IMG/VR virus record: IMGVR_UViG_3300021225_000362
Location: 1-64,000 of that record
Direction: 5' to 3' (one strand)
Source of the DNA: a virus
Length of the DNA: 64,000 bases
Shown here piece by piece: positions 40,854-49,394 of the stretch. The notes under the pieces were generated by a model that did not search any database, was not told the origin of the DNA, and was given only the letters and a program-made list of their open reading frames with translations. Position 1 is the stretch's first letter, and each line of letters starts with the position of its first letter. Both the position numbers and the translations under genes were made by a program.

Positions 40854-41492
40854 ATGAAAAAGTTTATAGTATTCATTCTTCTATTACAATTTCAAACAAT
40901 ATATTCTCAAGATGTGATTACGCTCAAACACAGGGCGTATATCACATCTTTTGATGTTCATAAGAAATATCCCGTCATGGTGCAATGGTGGGTGACAAAA
41001 AAGATGTTTTCATGTGATTATAGGAACAATCGTATCAGTACGTTCTCTGCCGACCCTAAATTGAAGGAACACACTAACCTGAATGATATGTACAAACATT
41101 CGGGATATGACCGTGGACACGTATTTCCCGCTCTCTACGGGGAATGTGATTACAGAACCATGAAAGAATCCTTTTATTATTCCAACATGTTGCCACAAAC
41201 ACCATCATTAAATCGTGGTGATTGGAAAATGGTTGAGGAATTGACAAAGTTGGAGTGTTTGAAATATGATTCTGTTTATGTATGGGCGGGTGGTATTGGT
41301 GAAGTCAAGAAATTGGGTACAATGTCGGTTCCTGAGTATTGTTGGAAAGTCATTTACATAAAGAAGACGAAGGAATATTTTTGTTTTTTATTTAAGAATG
41401 ATTTTTCAAGACCGAATGGAATTAACGATAATAAAGTTGAAATTGGTGTGATAGAAAAAATGACAGGATTTAACTTCAACACAAAAAATTAA
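40854..41492 (+). CDS. Secreted DNA/RNA non-specific endonuclease (DRGH type)
   Basis: 212 residues from the ATG at 40854. A signal peptide KKFIVFILLLQFQTIYSQ is visible; an in-frame upstream ATG at 40767 would bury it and is rejected. GYDRGHVFPALYG carries the catalytic DRGH motif of the NucA/EndoG family, and FYYSNMLPQTPSLNRGDWKMVEELT gives the conserved Asn metal ligand region (N..P..xxxN...W). Exported by the host, it could degrade extracellular or periplasmic nucleic acid, for example scavenging nucleotides or blocking competing phages. That role is inference. Confidence 0.88.
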   Translation: MKKFIVFILLLQFQTIYSQDVITLKHRAYITSFDVHKKYPVMVQWWVTKKMFSCDYRNNRISTFSADPKLKEHTNLNDMYKHSGYDRGHVFPALYGECDYRTMKESFYYSNMLPQTPSLNRGDWKMVEELTKLECLKYDSVYVWAGGIGEVKKLGTMSVPEYCWKVIYIKKTKEYFCFLFKNDFSRPNGINDNKVEIGVIEKMTGFNFNTKN

Positions 41493-41496
41493 ATCG

Positions 41497-42069
41497 ATGC
41501 CAACTTTAACAGTTACTGAAGAACAATTAAGATTGATTGAACATGCTCTTGAATTTTATTCAAGAGTTGGTATAGCACAGATGTGGGTAATCAAAGACCA
41601 TCCGACATTTCAAAATGTTTTGGGTGATAAACTTCGTGTAAAAAAACCGTTGGAAGTTGGTGATGAAACTGAAAGAGGCACTGTAACTGAAATCGGGAAA
41701 GGATACGTAAAGACGAAAGGATTTTGGAGCGCAAAAGAGGAAGAGAGAACATGGAAAGATGTTGAGAATATCAAACATTCAATAGATTACGGTCAATTCC
41801 ATGATATCCGAGAAAGAGCCGATAAATTATTTAATGAGGCTAAGAACTTGTTGTTGCAGGAAGATATGCACAAAAATGGTTCATATGGTATCCATAATTC
41901 AAATGTCCATGAATCCTGCAGAACTGCGTTTGATATCAAGCAAGTGATAAGACATGAGTTTTGGAAAAGAAATCCTAATAGACGTGAAATGACTGTAGAT
42001 TCACACATTCATTTTACTTCAACTGTAGATTCACATAAAATTAAATGTAACCTCGATGAGAACGAATAA
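41497..42069 (+). CDS. Conserved phage protein of unknown function
   Basis: 190 residues. TEEQLRLIEHALEFYSRVGIAQ at the N-terminus and YGIHNSNVHESCRTAFDIKQVIRHEFW near the C-terminus. The latter is a recurring block in hypothetical proteins of many unrelated phages. No biochemical role known to me. Overlaps the next gene by 14 bases. Confidence 0.65.
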   Translation: MPTLTVTEEQLRLIEHALEFYSRVGIAQMWVIKDHPTFQNVLGDKLRVKKPLEVGDETERGTVTEIGKGYVKTKGFWSAKEEERTWKDVENIKHSIDYGQFHDIRERADKLFNEAKNLLLQEDMHKNGSYGIHNSNVHESCRTAFDIKQVIRHEFWKRNPNRREMTVDSHIHFTSTVDSHKIKCNLDENE

Positions 42070-42310
42070 AGAACTATTGGAATTGATGTTGGAAAATCAA
42101 CAAAATTTTCATTCTGGTTTATGTGCTTGGATAATAAGTATGTATCTGCGAGGTATAATAACAACAGAGGAGTATTATGAATTTAAAAAGTATTTAAATC
42201 AAAATAAACCAATAACTTTCCATAGAATATTTAGTGCATTTTGGTGGAAGCAAGGAGATATTAATCCTCGTATTAAATGGATTAAAAAACACATCAAAAA
42301 GTTGTCATGA
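42056..42310 (+). CDS. Uncharacterised protein
   Basis: 84 residues. NKELLELMLENQQNFHSGLCAWIISMYLRGIITTEEYYEFKKYL, basic C-terminus (WIKKHIKKLS). Common type of small phage helical protein. 4-base overlap with the next gene. Confidence 0.55.
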   Translation: MRTNKELLELMLENQQNFHSGLCAWIISMYLRGIITTEEYYEFKKYLNQNKPITFHRIFSAFWWKQGDINPRIKWIKKHIKKLS

Positions 42311-42537
42311 AACCTATTCATAAGTTTAATGGCGGGTTGGGTGCTACCTTATGTCACTCTTGCAATGTTATCATAACCACAGGTTTAACAGAAGACCTCT
42401 ATTGTGAATTCTGTAACCCTGATTTTATGAAGGATAAAACACCCGATGAATGGTTGGAGATTGTTTTAAATAAACAGGGTTACATATCCCGAAGTCAACA
42501 AGAAATTTATGAAAAATTACTAAAAAAAGTTTTGTAA
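42307..42537 (+). CDS. Zinc-ribbon-like small protein
   Basis: 76 residues. LCHSCNVIITTGLTEDLYCEFC has two CxxC pairs for a zinc ribbon; the C-terminal helix is SRSQQEIYEKLLKKVL. Possibly nucleic acid binding. A short TTTGATATA box follows before the next gene. Confidence 0.6.
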   Translation: MKPIHKFNGGLGATLCHSCNVIITTGLTEDLYCEFCNPDFMKDKTPDEWLEIVLNKQGYISRSQQEIYEKLLKKVL

Positions 42538-42565
42538 TATTAAAACTTTGATATAATTTTGTTCT

Positions 42566-42865
42566 ATGGAACAGAAAGACATTCTTGACTTGGCAAGTGA
42601 AGAGGTGTGGAATCACCTCACCAATGGCAATCCCGAAGGGGATTTTATGCATTCTACTATAGGTGCTGCAGATAAAATTTTATGGTGGTACAAAGGGTAT
42701 AAAAAGTGTCAAGAAACTCATCCCATCACTAAGGAAGCGATAAAGCCGTTACAGGAATTGTTAGATGAGGGTTATGACCCCTATGACTCGGCACATCATT
42801 TACAAGTTCAGAAGATGTTGAAGGTTATTGAACAATTTATTTCAAACTTAAAACTTGATATATGA
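42566..42865 (+). CDS. Uncharacterised protein
   Basis: 99 residues. SEEVWNHLTNGNPEGDFMHS and WWYKGYKKCQETHPITKEA. It ends SNLKLDI, the same seven residues that end the gene at 43100-43420, because both ends are formed by a repeated junction sequence. Function unknown. Confidence 0.55.
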   Translation: MEQKDILDLASEEVWNHLTNGNPEGDFMHSTIGAADKILWWYKGYKKCQETHPITKEAIKPLQELLDEGYDPYDSAHHLQVQKMLKVIEQFISNLKLDI

Positions 42866-43089
42866 CACAAGAAGAGCAAATATTTAATGAAATTTATAAA
42901 AAGAATATTAATGAATGTATTGAACATGGTCGTAAATATAATATAAGCTACGAGTATTCTGAGCAACGAAGAGATGATGCATTAACATTAACTTATTATG
43001 AAATAAGAGATTATAGGTGGAAAGAAGCAAAACTTGTAGAATATGCAACTAAAAAATATTTAGATTATTTTTCTATCGTTCCTAATTAA
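42862..43089 (+). CDS. Uncharacterised protein
   Basis: 75 residues, charged and helical (EEQIFNEIYKKNINECIEHGRKYNI). Starts inside the first copy of the junction repeat. Confidence 0.5.
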   Translation: MTQEEQIFNEIYKKNINECIEHGRKYNISYEYSEQRRDDALTLTYYEIRDYRWKEAKLVEYATKKYLDYFSIVPN

Positions 43090-43099
43090 AACTTGATAT

Positions 43100-43420
43100 A
43101 TGAACAACGAGTACATCATTGTTAACAAGACTGCTATTCAGAAAAGAATAGAAGAGTTGGAGAGACAAATAAAAGAATCTTCCATTGAAGAAACAGGTGA
43201 ATATGATTTTCAGTGCGAAGATAAAATAGAAGAACTGAATTGGGTTCTTTCTCAATCAACTCCTTTAATTCCTGAGATTGAAGAGGCTATTCAATTTGGT
43301 AAAGACATTAGAAGTGAAAAATCGTTCATAAACAATAATTTTGGAATCCCATTTTTAGATTATGAAGATTCAACAGAAGAAACTAATAATTACATCTCAA
43401 ACTTAAAACTTGATATATGA
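43100..43420 (+). CDS. Uncharacterised coiled-coil-like protein
   Basis: 106 residues. TAIQKRIEELERQIKESSIEETGEYDFQCEDKIEELNWVLSQST resembles small phage proteins with a paired-helix core. Ends SNLKLDI like 42566-42865. Start and end both lie in copies of the junction repeat. Confidence 0.55.
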   Translation: MNNEYIIVNKTAIQKRIEELERQIKESSIEETGEYDFQCEDKIEELNWVLSQSTPLIPEIEEAIQFGKDIRSEKSFINNNFGIPFLDYEDSTEETNNYISNLKLDI

Positions 43421-43836
43421 CACCTACTAAACAAACAGTTTATTTACCTGTAAAGGTAGAAGATGAATTACCTAATTCTAAAGATGAATCTGAAATTGAA
43501 GTTTTATTTCAATACAAAGGAATTTTATTTTTGGGTTGGTTTAATCCTGAAACAAAGTTTTTTTCAACGTCTAACGGACTTGCAGAATACTATACAGATG
43601 TTGATTTGTGGTTTAAGTTGCAAGAAGCATTTGTCTTCACACCCGAACAACTCAACGAATACACACAGAGTGTAATCAAGCAAGCACTTGAAACTGCTGC
43701 TGAGAAAGCTGAAATTAAAGAAAGAAAAGTATCATATAGCTCAAGCTCTGGTTCTGAGTATGGTTATGTTCAATCTATAAATAAACAATCAATCATATAC
43801 ACGTTTGAAGAAACCTATAAAAAGTATAAGGTATGA
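43417..43836 (+). CDS. Conserved-looking phage protein
   Basis: 139 residues. YLPVKVEDELPNSKDE is a typical opening of DUF551-related phage proteins. LFLGWFNPETKFFSTSN is the beta part, and FTPEQLNEYTQSVIKQALETAAEKA a long helix common to several flavobacterial phage families. Function unknown. Confidence 0.55.
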   Translation: MTPTKQTVYLPVKVEDELPNSKDESEIEVLFQYKGILFLGWFNPETKFFSTSNGLAEYYTDVDLWFKLQEAFVFTPEQLNEYTQSVIKQALETAAEKAEIKERKVSYSSSSGSEYGYVQSINKQSIIYTFEETYKKYKV

Positions 43837-44180
43837 TTTGGAATATCTTTAAATCAAAAGAAGAGAAAGCTAAAGTAAAAAGAGAAAATCTTGAAAAAGA
43901 ATTAGAAGATTTTACAAAAAAATATAAGGAATATTTTAATTCCTATGCTTTTACGGGGAGACAGGTAGTCATTTATAGAGAACCCGAAATAAAAGATGGT
44001 AAGTTAATAATAAATTATATTACGGAAAGTACAACTCAAGGATATACGAATTATTATGGATTATGGCGTATTCAAGCAATGTATGGTGAAGATTTTATAA
44101 AACAACATAGAATTAACTTCTTACGTTTAAAAAATCAATTTGAACGGTTGGGTTTAAAAATAGAAAAAATAAAACAATGA
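43833..44180 (+). CDS. Uncharacterised protein
   Basis: 115 residues. A basic coiled-coil start (EEKAKVKRENLEKELEDFTKKY), then a beta section RQVVIYREPEIKDGKLIINYI. Overlaps both neighbours by 4 bases. Confidence 0.5.
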   Translation: MIWNIFKSKEEKAKVKRENLEKELEDFTKKYKEYFNSYAFTGRQVVIYREPEIKDGKLIINYITESTTQGYTNYYGLWRIQAMYGEDFIKQHRINFLRLKNQFERLGLKIEKIKQ

Positions 44181-44539
44181 ACGAAAAAGAAATACTTGAA
44201 TACAATAAAAGATGTGCTGAGTTTTTAGGATGGAAAAACTTAAACGATGATTCTTTTCCTGAGTATGTAAATCCATTAGGAGATTTTTACCAATTAAAAG
44301 AATTAAAATTCCATTCAGATTGGAATTGGATAATGGAAGTGGTTGAGGCTATTGAGAAGTTAAAATTTAATGTTAGAATAACTATCGCCTGCATTACAAT
44401 AGAAAATGCTTTTGATAATGATTCTAATTTAAGTCCAATTTATAAGTTTCATTCAATGCAAGGTGAATTTGAAAGTAAAAAAGAAGCAGTTGTAGAAGCA
44501 ATCAATCAATTCTTAATTTGGTACGAACAAAATAAATAA
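44177..44539 (+). CDS. ABA-sandwich/BC1872-like phage protein
   Basis: 120 residues. CAEFLGW, then KFHSDWNWIMEVVEAIEKL and a late SKKEAVVEAINQFLIWYEQN helix, match the layout of a widespread small phage family with an alpha-beta-alpha sandwich (the 'FSTDW...ME..E' group). No function known. Confidence 0.6.
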   Translation: MNEKEILEYNKRCAEFLGWKNLNDDSFPEYVNPLGDFYQLKELKFHSDWNWIMEVVEAIEKLKFNVRITIACITIENAFDNDSNLSPIYKFHSMQGEFESKKEAVVEAINQFLIWYEQNK

Positions 44540-44541
44540 AA

Positions 44542-44781
44542 ATGGAATATAGAATCATTAAACGCAAAGGATGTGATGACAAGATTGTGTACGAGTGTCA
44601 ACAAGAAATTATGGGTAGATTTCGTACAATGGATATCATCAAAAGTAACCCTTCTGGTTGGGAGGTTTGGTGTGGGACTAACATTCGTCCAGCGGTATTC
44701 AATACCCCAGATGAAGCGAAAGCATTTATCGAATATTACAAAAAGGAAATTGCAGAAGAGGTGGTATATAGAACAAAATAA
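44542..44781 (+). CDS. Uncharacterised protein
   Basis: 79 residues. YECQQEIMGRFRTMDIIKSNPSGWEVW then FNTPDEAKAFIEYYKKEIAEEVVY. Small alpha/beta protein of the kind common in phages; no name. Confidence 0.5.
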   Translation: MEYRIIKRKGCDDKIVYECQQEIMGRFRTMDIIKSNPSGWEVWCGTNIRPAVFNTPDEAKAFIEYYKKEIAEEVVYRTK

Positions 44782-44788
44782 ATAAGGT

Positions 44789-45181
44789 ATGAATACACCT
44801 GTAAGTTTTCCATTAGCAAAGTTGGTAAAAGAAAAAGGTTTTGATATACCCTGTACAGAAGGTTGGATAAACTATTTAACATCATTTACAGGAGAAACAG
44901 GAATGCCTGATGACGAATCTAATTTGGTTTTAGATAGATTAGGAAACCCCCATTTAATAGAAAGACCAACCATTGATGATGTAGTGATGTGGTTGTATGA
45001 GAAACACGGTATTTGGGTTTATCCAAGACCAGTTTTAGACGAAGATGGGGGATGGATTTTTAAAGGTTATGTAAAGCTTATGGCTAATTTTAAAGCCAAA
45101 GAAATTCAGACGAAACTAATGAGACAACCAACAGAAGCCTACGAAGCTGCTATTGAGTACACCCTAAATAATTTGATATGA
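44789..45181 (+). CDS. Paralog family member (MNTPVSFP / EKHGIW type)
   Basis: 130 residues. Opens MNTPVSFPLAKLVKEKGF and has TIDDVVMWLYEKHGIWVYP and PTEAYEAAIEYTLNNLI. The 45178 gene repeats the same frame of motifs, and 45607 shares the EKH and YEEAEHA parts. The family is typical of flavobacterial phages (inferred from memory). Function unknown. Confidence 0.65.
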   Translation: MNTPVSFPLAKLVKEKGFDIPCTEGWINYLTSFTGETGMPDDESNLVLDRLGNPHLIERPTIDDVVMWLYEKHGIWVYPRPVLDEDGGWIFKGYVKLMANFKAKEIQTKLMRQPTEAYEAAIEYTLNNLI

Positions 45182-45558
45182 ACACACCTGTAAGTTTCCC
45201 AATAGCTAAGTTGTTAAAAGAGAAAGAGTTTAATTTAAAAGTGATGAGCTTTTATGATTATGAAAGATTATCCACACCTTTTGATAAACAAAGACAATTG
45301 GATGGTTTAATTAATTATAACCCTATCAATTGGAATAGTACTAAAAACCACTATACATCAGCTCCAACTATAGCAGATGTAGTGATGTGGTTGTATAAGA
45401 ACCACAAAATATGGATTAGTGTTGACCCTGAGAATGACACTGACACATGGTTCCATACTATAACTCATGGGAAGTCTGTAACTGTTTTTGGTAATTACAG
45501 TTCATTGACAGAAGCATACGAAAAAGGTATTGAACATATATTAAATGAAATAATATGA
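45178..45558 (+). CDS. Paralog of the preceding gene
   Basis: 126 residues. MNTPVSFPIAKLLKEKEF start, TIADVVMWLYKNHKIWISV middle and TEAYEKGIEHILNEII end, aligned block by block with 44789-45181. The middle segments differ completely, suggesting duplication followed by rapid change. 4-base overlap with its neighbour. Confidence 0.65.
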   Translation: MNTPVSFPIAKLLKEKEFNLKVMSFYDYERLSTPFDKQRQLDGLINYNPINWNSTKNHYTSAPTIADVVMWLYKNHKIWISVDPENDTDTWFHTITHGKSVTVFGNYSSLTEAYEKGIEHILNEII

Positions 45559-45606
45559 AATATAAACAAAGACAATGTGGCGGATTTATTTTTAAATACA
45601 AAAAAA

Positions 45607-45942
45607 ATGAAAATATTTAAAGAATTAAACAAGATTGGTTATAAACATTACACGGAAAATACCATTGAAGAATTAGATAATTTACCATTAGATTCTGAAG
45701 AAAGAATAATGGAACAATCCTTAGCTTTCCGTTGGTTTAGAGAGAAGCATCAGATAGTATGTGTTATAGATTTTTACAATGATGGAGACCTATGGGAAGA
45801 TACTATGTATACGGTGACTATAAGTGAGTTTGAACACTTTAAAAGTCATGACTCATTTGTACAATTTGAATACAAAACCTATGAAGAAGCAGAACATGCT
45901 TGTCTTAGAAAACTAATTGAAATCTGTCGTAAAATAGAATAA
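45607..45942 (+). CDS. Third member of the EKH/EAEHA family
   Basis: 111 residues from the ATG at 45607 (MKIFKELNKIGY); a GTG at 45577 is also in frame. SLAFRWFREKHQIVCVIDFYNDGDLW and YKTYEEAEHACLRKLIEICRK match the helix-strand-helix pattern of the two preceding genes, without their N-terminal MNTPVSFP part. Confidence 0.6.
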   Translation: MKIFKELNKIGYKHYTENTIEELDNLPLDSEERIMEQSLAFRWFREKHQIVCVIDFYNDGDLWEDTMYTVTISEFEHFKSHDSFVQFEYKTYEEAEHACLRKLIEICRKIE

Positions 45943-45971
45943 TCGGCATATTTATATAGAAATAATATACT

Positions 45972-46895
45972 ATGATAGGCATTTATAAAATCACATCACC
46001 CTCAGGTAGAGTTTATATTGGACAGTCAAAAAACTTGGAAAGAAGAAAAAGAGATTACGAAAAATATATTAAAAATTCTAATAGACAAGTAAAGTTATTA
46101 GCCTCTTTAAACAAATATGGATGGGAAAATCATACATTTGAAATTATTGAAGAATGTAATTTTGATGATTTGAACAAATGTGAAAGATATTGGCAAGAGT
46201 TTTATGATTCTATAGAAAATGGTCTAAATTGCATATACACTAAAACTGAAAATAAACCAGCACAATTTAGCGAAACTTCAAAATTAAAAATGAAACAATC
46301 TAGAATCGGTAAAAAAGCTTCTGAGGAAACTAAAAAGAAAATGTCTGAATCTAGAAAAGGGTATAAATTTTCAGAAGATATTAAAAAGAAAATGTCTGAA
46401 ATTAAAATATCAAAAAGGCCTCCGCATTTTAAAATAAAAACACACAACAAAAAAAATTATAAGTCAATATCGTGTATTTCTAATGATAACATACTATACG
46501 AATTTGAAAGTATTAAAGATGCCGCTAAAAAAATTGGGGTAACAAGTTCAGCTATTTACAATGTTTTATATAAGTCCATAACAGGTAAGGTAAAAGGATG
46601 GCATAGTTTTAAAATGCTAAAACCAAATGAAAAGTATTTAGCCAATTTAGATATTATAAAACAAGGTAAGCCTAAAATATCTGAATTATGTAAGAAAATA
46701 TCGGCAGCTAATTGTAAGAGATTATTTAGTAAGCGAATAATTCAGTATGATAAATCAATGAATGTTGTCGCTGAATATGAATCGTTATCAGAAGCATCTA
46801 GACAAACAAATATAAATGCACAAAACATATCCGCAGTTTGTTTAGGTAAAAATAAATCAGCAGGTGGATATAAATGGGAGTATAAAACTAATTGA
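45972..46895 (+). CDS. GIY-YIG homing endonuclease with NUMOD repeats
   Basis: 307 residues. GIYKITSPSGRVYIGQSKNL is the GIY-YIG core, with the catalytic Arg/Glu region KNLERRKRDYEKY...IIEECNFDDLNKCERYW. Then NUMOD3-like repeats follow (ETSKLKMKQSRIGKKASEETKKKM and SEDIKKKMSEI), and two NUMOD1-type helix-turn-helix units (FESIKDAAKKIGVTSSAIYNVL, YESLSEASRQTNINAQNISAV). A full-length homing enzyme, more complete than the one at 19750. It sits in the accessory region between unrelated genes. Confidence 0.9.
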   Translation: MIGIYKITSPSGRVYIGQSKNLERRKRDYEKYIKNSNRQVKLLASLNKYGWENHTFEIIEECNFDDLNKCERYWQEFYDSIENGLNCIYTKTENKPAQFSETSKLKMKQSRIGKKASEETKKKMSESRKGYKFSEDIKKKMSEIKISKRPPHFKIKTHNKKNYKSISCISNDNILYEFESIKDAAKKIGVTSSAIYNVLYKSITGKVKGWHSFKMLKPNEKYLANLDIIKQGKPKISELCKKISAANCKRLFSKRIIQYDKSMNVVAEYESLSEASRQTNINAQNISAVCLGKNKSAGGYKWEYKTN

Positions 46896-46913
46896 ATTTC
46901 TAAAAACAAAACA

Positions 46914-47528
46914 ATGATAGTATCAAAAATTGAATTTCCGAATTTCACGGGTGTGAAATGCAACATGATGCCTTTTATACAAGGTGACAGTACTTCTCTT
47001 CCTGAAGTATATAAACCTTATTCATCAATCATTGATTCTATTTTTCTTGAACAAGGTGAAATAGGGTTTTTGACCATAGATGAGTCCTATGTAAAAGCCA
47101 AAACATCTCAGAGAGGTTATAATTCAAAAGGTATCAACAGGAATGTACATATTGAAGTAGGTAGAAATGAATCCTCAAATTATTGGGGTGGTGGTGGAGG
47201 TTCATCTTGGGGTGGACATAACAAAACTATTCTTGACGATTCAACTATGGTTCTGATTGCCAATAGTATTTCAGACACTTGTAGATATTGGGATGTCAAG
47301 GAAATGTCATATACTAAAGATGGTGACCTTAGTGATTACATCACAAAATACCCTGAAGAAACAGGTCAACTCATGAAAAAAGGTGAAGTTGCTAAGATAT
47401 CAATTTTCACGCCACATGAGTGTGTAACACAACAAAATGATGATTACAGACAATTTTTTAGAATTGTAGGTAAAGGTGTTAAAGGACGAGAAGATTATTT
47501 TACTGTCAATCCACTTGTAAGGTATTAA
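46914..47528 (+). CDS. Uncharacterised protein with glycine-rich insert
   Basis: 204 residues. FPNFTGVKCNMMPFIQGDS, then NYWGGGGGSSWGGHNKTILDDSTM, a flexible loop between two structured parts, and KKGEVAKISIFTPHECVTQQNDDYRQFFRIVGKGV. Preceded by AAACAAAACA. It and the next gene form a two-gene unit. No family recognised. Confidence 0.6.
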   Translation: MIVSKIEFPNFTGVKCNMMPFIQGDSTSLPEVYKPYSSIIDSIFLEQGEIGFLTIDESYVKAKTSQRGYNSKGINRNVHIEVGRNESSNYWGGGGGSSWGGHNKTILDDSTMVLIANSISDTCRYWDVKEMSYTKDGDLSDYITKYPEETGQLMKKGEVAKISIFTPHECVTQQNDDYRQFFRIVGKGVKGREDYFTVNPLVRY

Positions 47529-47540
47529 AAACAAAATAAC

Positions 47541-48560
47541 ATGGGAAGTTTTTATGTGAATTGTTCTATCACTAACAAAACTATTAGTGATGATGATGAT
47601 ATGGTCGTTCAGTTTATGGTGCCAGCAAAGTGGGGACAATATTGTTCTGAAGATAAAACAGAATCGTACAACAATTTGACAATATCTCTATTTCTTTCAA
47701 TGGTTAAAATGAAAGGATTGGAAGAAGCAATGAAAGAGCATCAAGTTTACTTGACAGAAAAGAATGATGATGATTTTTTGGCACCAAAAGGTCTTATTGT
47801 TTCCGATAGTGTTTTAAGTAATTGGGTTCCAATTGGACCTGCTATCAGAGGAAAGTACGATGATTATGGAAATATTGCACCTTCTGGTGATGAAGAAAAT
47901 ATCAGAAGAATAAAGATATTGGAGACCATTTTTTATGGTGTCCCTTTTCAATCAATCATGAAAGCAGCAACCGATGATAGGTGGTTTAGACTTGGAATAA
48001 AAGAAAATAATGAAAGTTGGAAAGTCAAAGGTTTGGATAAGAATTTATCAGACGAGGCAATGATGTTATTTAAAAATCTTTCGGTAACTTACATACATCA
48101 ACCTGTGTACGATGAAATCAAACAATTTGATTTTTGTGCTGAGGAGGGTGTAATGAAAGATGATTATTCCATGAAATGGAAAAATGACCATATAAATCCT
48201 GTTAGGGAAAGTTTTGTCGATGTTTTGAAAACTATGAATGAACCTGATGAAGATACAGAGAAATCTGTATGGACAAGAATAAATAAATGGAAGATTGAAG
48301 AAAAATTGGGGCGTGTTACGATAATAAGCAATTTGCCTGATAATATTAAGCAAGAATATCTCATTCGTTTACAAACAGTTATTGATGAAACCGATTTTGA
48401 GTGGTTCTTTGAAACAATAACATTTGTATATAGTTTATCAGGGTTAAGAGTTCAACTGAATCAATCATATTATGGTTCTCAAAGCAGAAATTGGAATGGG
48501 TGGTTACGAATTGAATCAGCACTGAATCCAATTTTGGAAGAAAAACTGAAAGAAGAATAA
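47541..48560 (+). CDS. Uncharacterised protein
   Basis: 339 residues, acidic. GSFYVNCSITNKTISDDDDMVVQFMVPAKWGQYC resembles a beta-barrel start, and PNILEEK-type ALNPILEEKLKEE ends it. YYGSQSRNWNGW near the C-terminus is an aromatic patch. The size and conserved-looking aromatic blocks suggest a real enzyme or binding protein, but I cannot place it. Confidence 0.6.
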   Translation: MGSFYVNCSITNKTISDDDDMVVQFMVPAKWGQYCSEDKTESYNNLTISLFLSMVKMKGLEEAMKEHQVYLTEKNDDDFLAPKGLIVSDSVLSNWVPIGPAIRGKYDDYGNIAPSGDEENIRRIKILETIFYGVPFQSIMKAATDDRWFRLGIKENNESWKVKGLDKNLSDEAMMLFKNLSVTYIHQPVYDEIKQFDFCAEEGVMKDDYSMKWKNDHINPVRESFVDVLKTMNEPDEDTEKSVWTRINKWKIEEKLGRVTIISNLPDNIKQEYLIRLQTVIDETDFEWFFETITFVYSLSGLRVQLNQSYYGSQSRNWNGWLRIESALNPILEEKLKEE

Positions 48561-48575
48561 ATTCGCAGCAGTACA

Positions 48576-48827
48576 ATGAACAAGATAAAAAAAATGCATT
48601 TGGACGCTATTAAAGATTCTTATCACACTTATAGATTAGATGAGGAAGATGATTCTATAGTAGATACTGTTTTTTTAGAAAATAAAGCAGCGTCCAAATC
48701 ATCAGAGATAACAGGACAAATTGCTGTTGAGTTTGTGCGATGGTATGAAAATAGAGATAAATCTATTGATGAGAATATGCTCACATGGGAAGATTATTAT
48801 AAAGAATTTCTAAAAACAAAACAATGA
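48576..48827 (+). CDS. Small acidic protein
   Basis: 83 residues. IKKMHLDAIKDSYHTYRLDEEDDSIV ... FVRWYENRDKSIDENMLTWEDYYKEFLKTKQ. Typical small phage protein of the FxxWYEN type. Overlaps the tiny gene at 48824 by 4 bases. Confidence 0.5.
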   Translation: MNKIKKMHLDAIKDSYHTYRLDEEDDSIVDTVFLENKAASKSSEITGQIAVEFVRWYENRDKSIDENMLTWEDYYKEFLKTKQ

Positions 48828-48919
48828 AAATACTTTTGGTTATCTCTTTATTGCTCGGTGTGATTGGTGTTATGTATTCATTTTATACTACTTTTATAGT
48901 AAAAAATAAAAAACAATGA
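48824..48919 (+). CDS. 31-residue membrane peptide
   Basis: Found by hand: KILLVISLLLGVIGVMYSFYTTFIV forms one membrane helix, then a short KNKKQ tail. It overlaps both neighbouring genes by 4 bases (ATGA junctions) and is preceded by AAACAAAACA, which supports translation. Confidence 0.5.
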   Translation: MKILLVISLLLGVIGVMYSFYTTFIVKNKKQ

Positions 48920-49122
48920 AAATTTATCATTTAACAATACTCGGATATTACAACAACTCAGACACAACACATCAAACATCCATAAAGTGTGATGGAATGA
49001 GTTACTCACATGAAGGATTCTATAAGTTTTGGGTCAAAATAGAGGCAAATAGATATGAAGATATTGCATATTACCCAATCAGAAACACAATCATTACAAG
49101 TATAGAAAACGTAAAAGAATAA
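48916..49122 (+). CDS. Uncharacterised protein
   Basis: 68 residues, beta-rich (IYHLTILGYYNNSD, FYKFWVKIEANRYEDIAYYP). No family recognised. Coupled by overlap to the membrane peptide before it. Confidence 0.5.
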   Translation: MKIYHLTILGYYNNSDTTHQTSIKCDGMSYSHEGFYKFWVKIEANRYEDIAYYPIRNTIITSIENVKE

Positions 49123-49124
49123 CT

Positions 49125-49385
49125 ATGAAAAAACTATTACTGTCACTCATCATCCTATCTTTTTCAGGATGCTTTAGTTATTCAGAGAAGAGTGGGAAGC
49201 TGATGCTGTATAAACCTTTAGTTGTGCTTGGTAAAGATAGAGTCGCAACAAAGATGGGTACGCTGTATTCTTTTGATTTTTATATTAATGGAACTACATA
49301 CTCAGTTTCTACAACAAAGGAATTGTATGATTGGTACAATGTAGGAGACACGCTTCATGAATATCAACTCATTCCTAACGAATAA
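49125..49385 (+). CDS. Lipoprotein
   Basis: 86 residues. Signal KKLLLSLIILSFSGC with lipidated Cys at residue 16; mature part LGKDRVATKMGTLYSFDFYINGTTYSVS is a likely small beta domain. One of several lipoproteins in this section. Confidence 0.6.
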   Translation: MKKLLLSLIILSFSGCFSYSEKSGKLMLYKPLVVLGKDRVATKMGTLYSFDFYINGTTYSVSTTKELYDWYNVGDTLHEYQLIPNE

Positions 49386-49394
49386 AACAAAACA

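Larger units (their letters stand above)
42848..43420 (+). repeat. Triplicated junction repeat TTAAAACTTGATATATGA
   Basis: Exact 18-base copies at 42848-42865, 43086-43103 and 43403-43420, each spanning the end of one gene and the ATG of the next. Could act as a promoter/translation start cassette or a recombination point for swapping small genes. Confidence 0.75.

Noticed and set aside
40767-41492. Longer nuclease starting at the ATG at 40767
   Set aside because: It overlaps the lipoprotein gene by 86 bases and hides a clean signal peptide that starts at 40854.
22207-45955. ATATTTATT as a T4-like late promoter motif upstream of 25081, 28421, 32707, 45972 and on the minus strand at 22210
   Set aside because: The motif is A/T only and expected by chance several times in such AT-rich DNA; positions relative to starts vary, so I do not annotate it.
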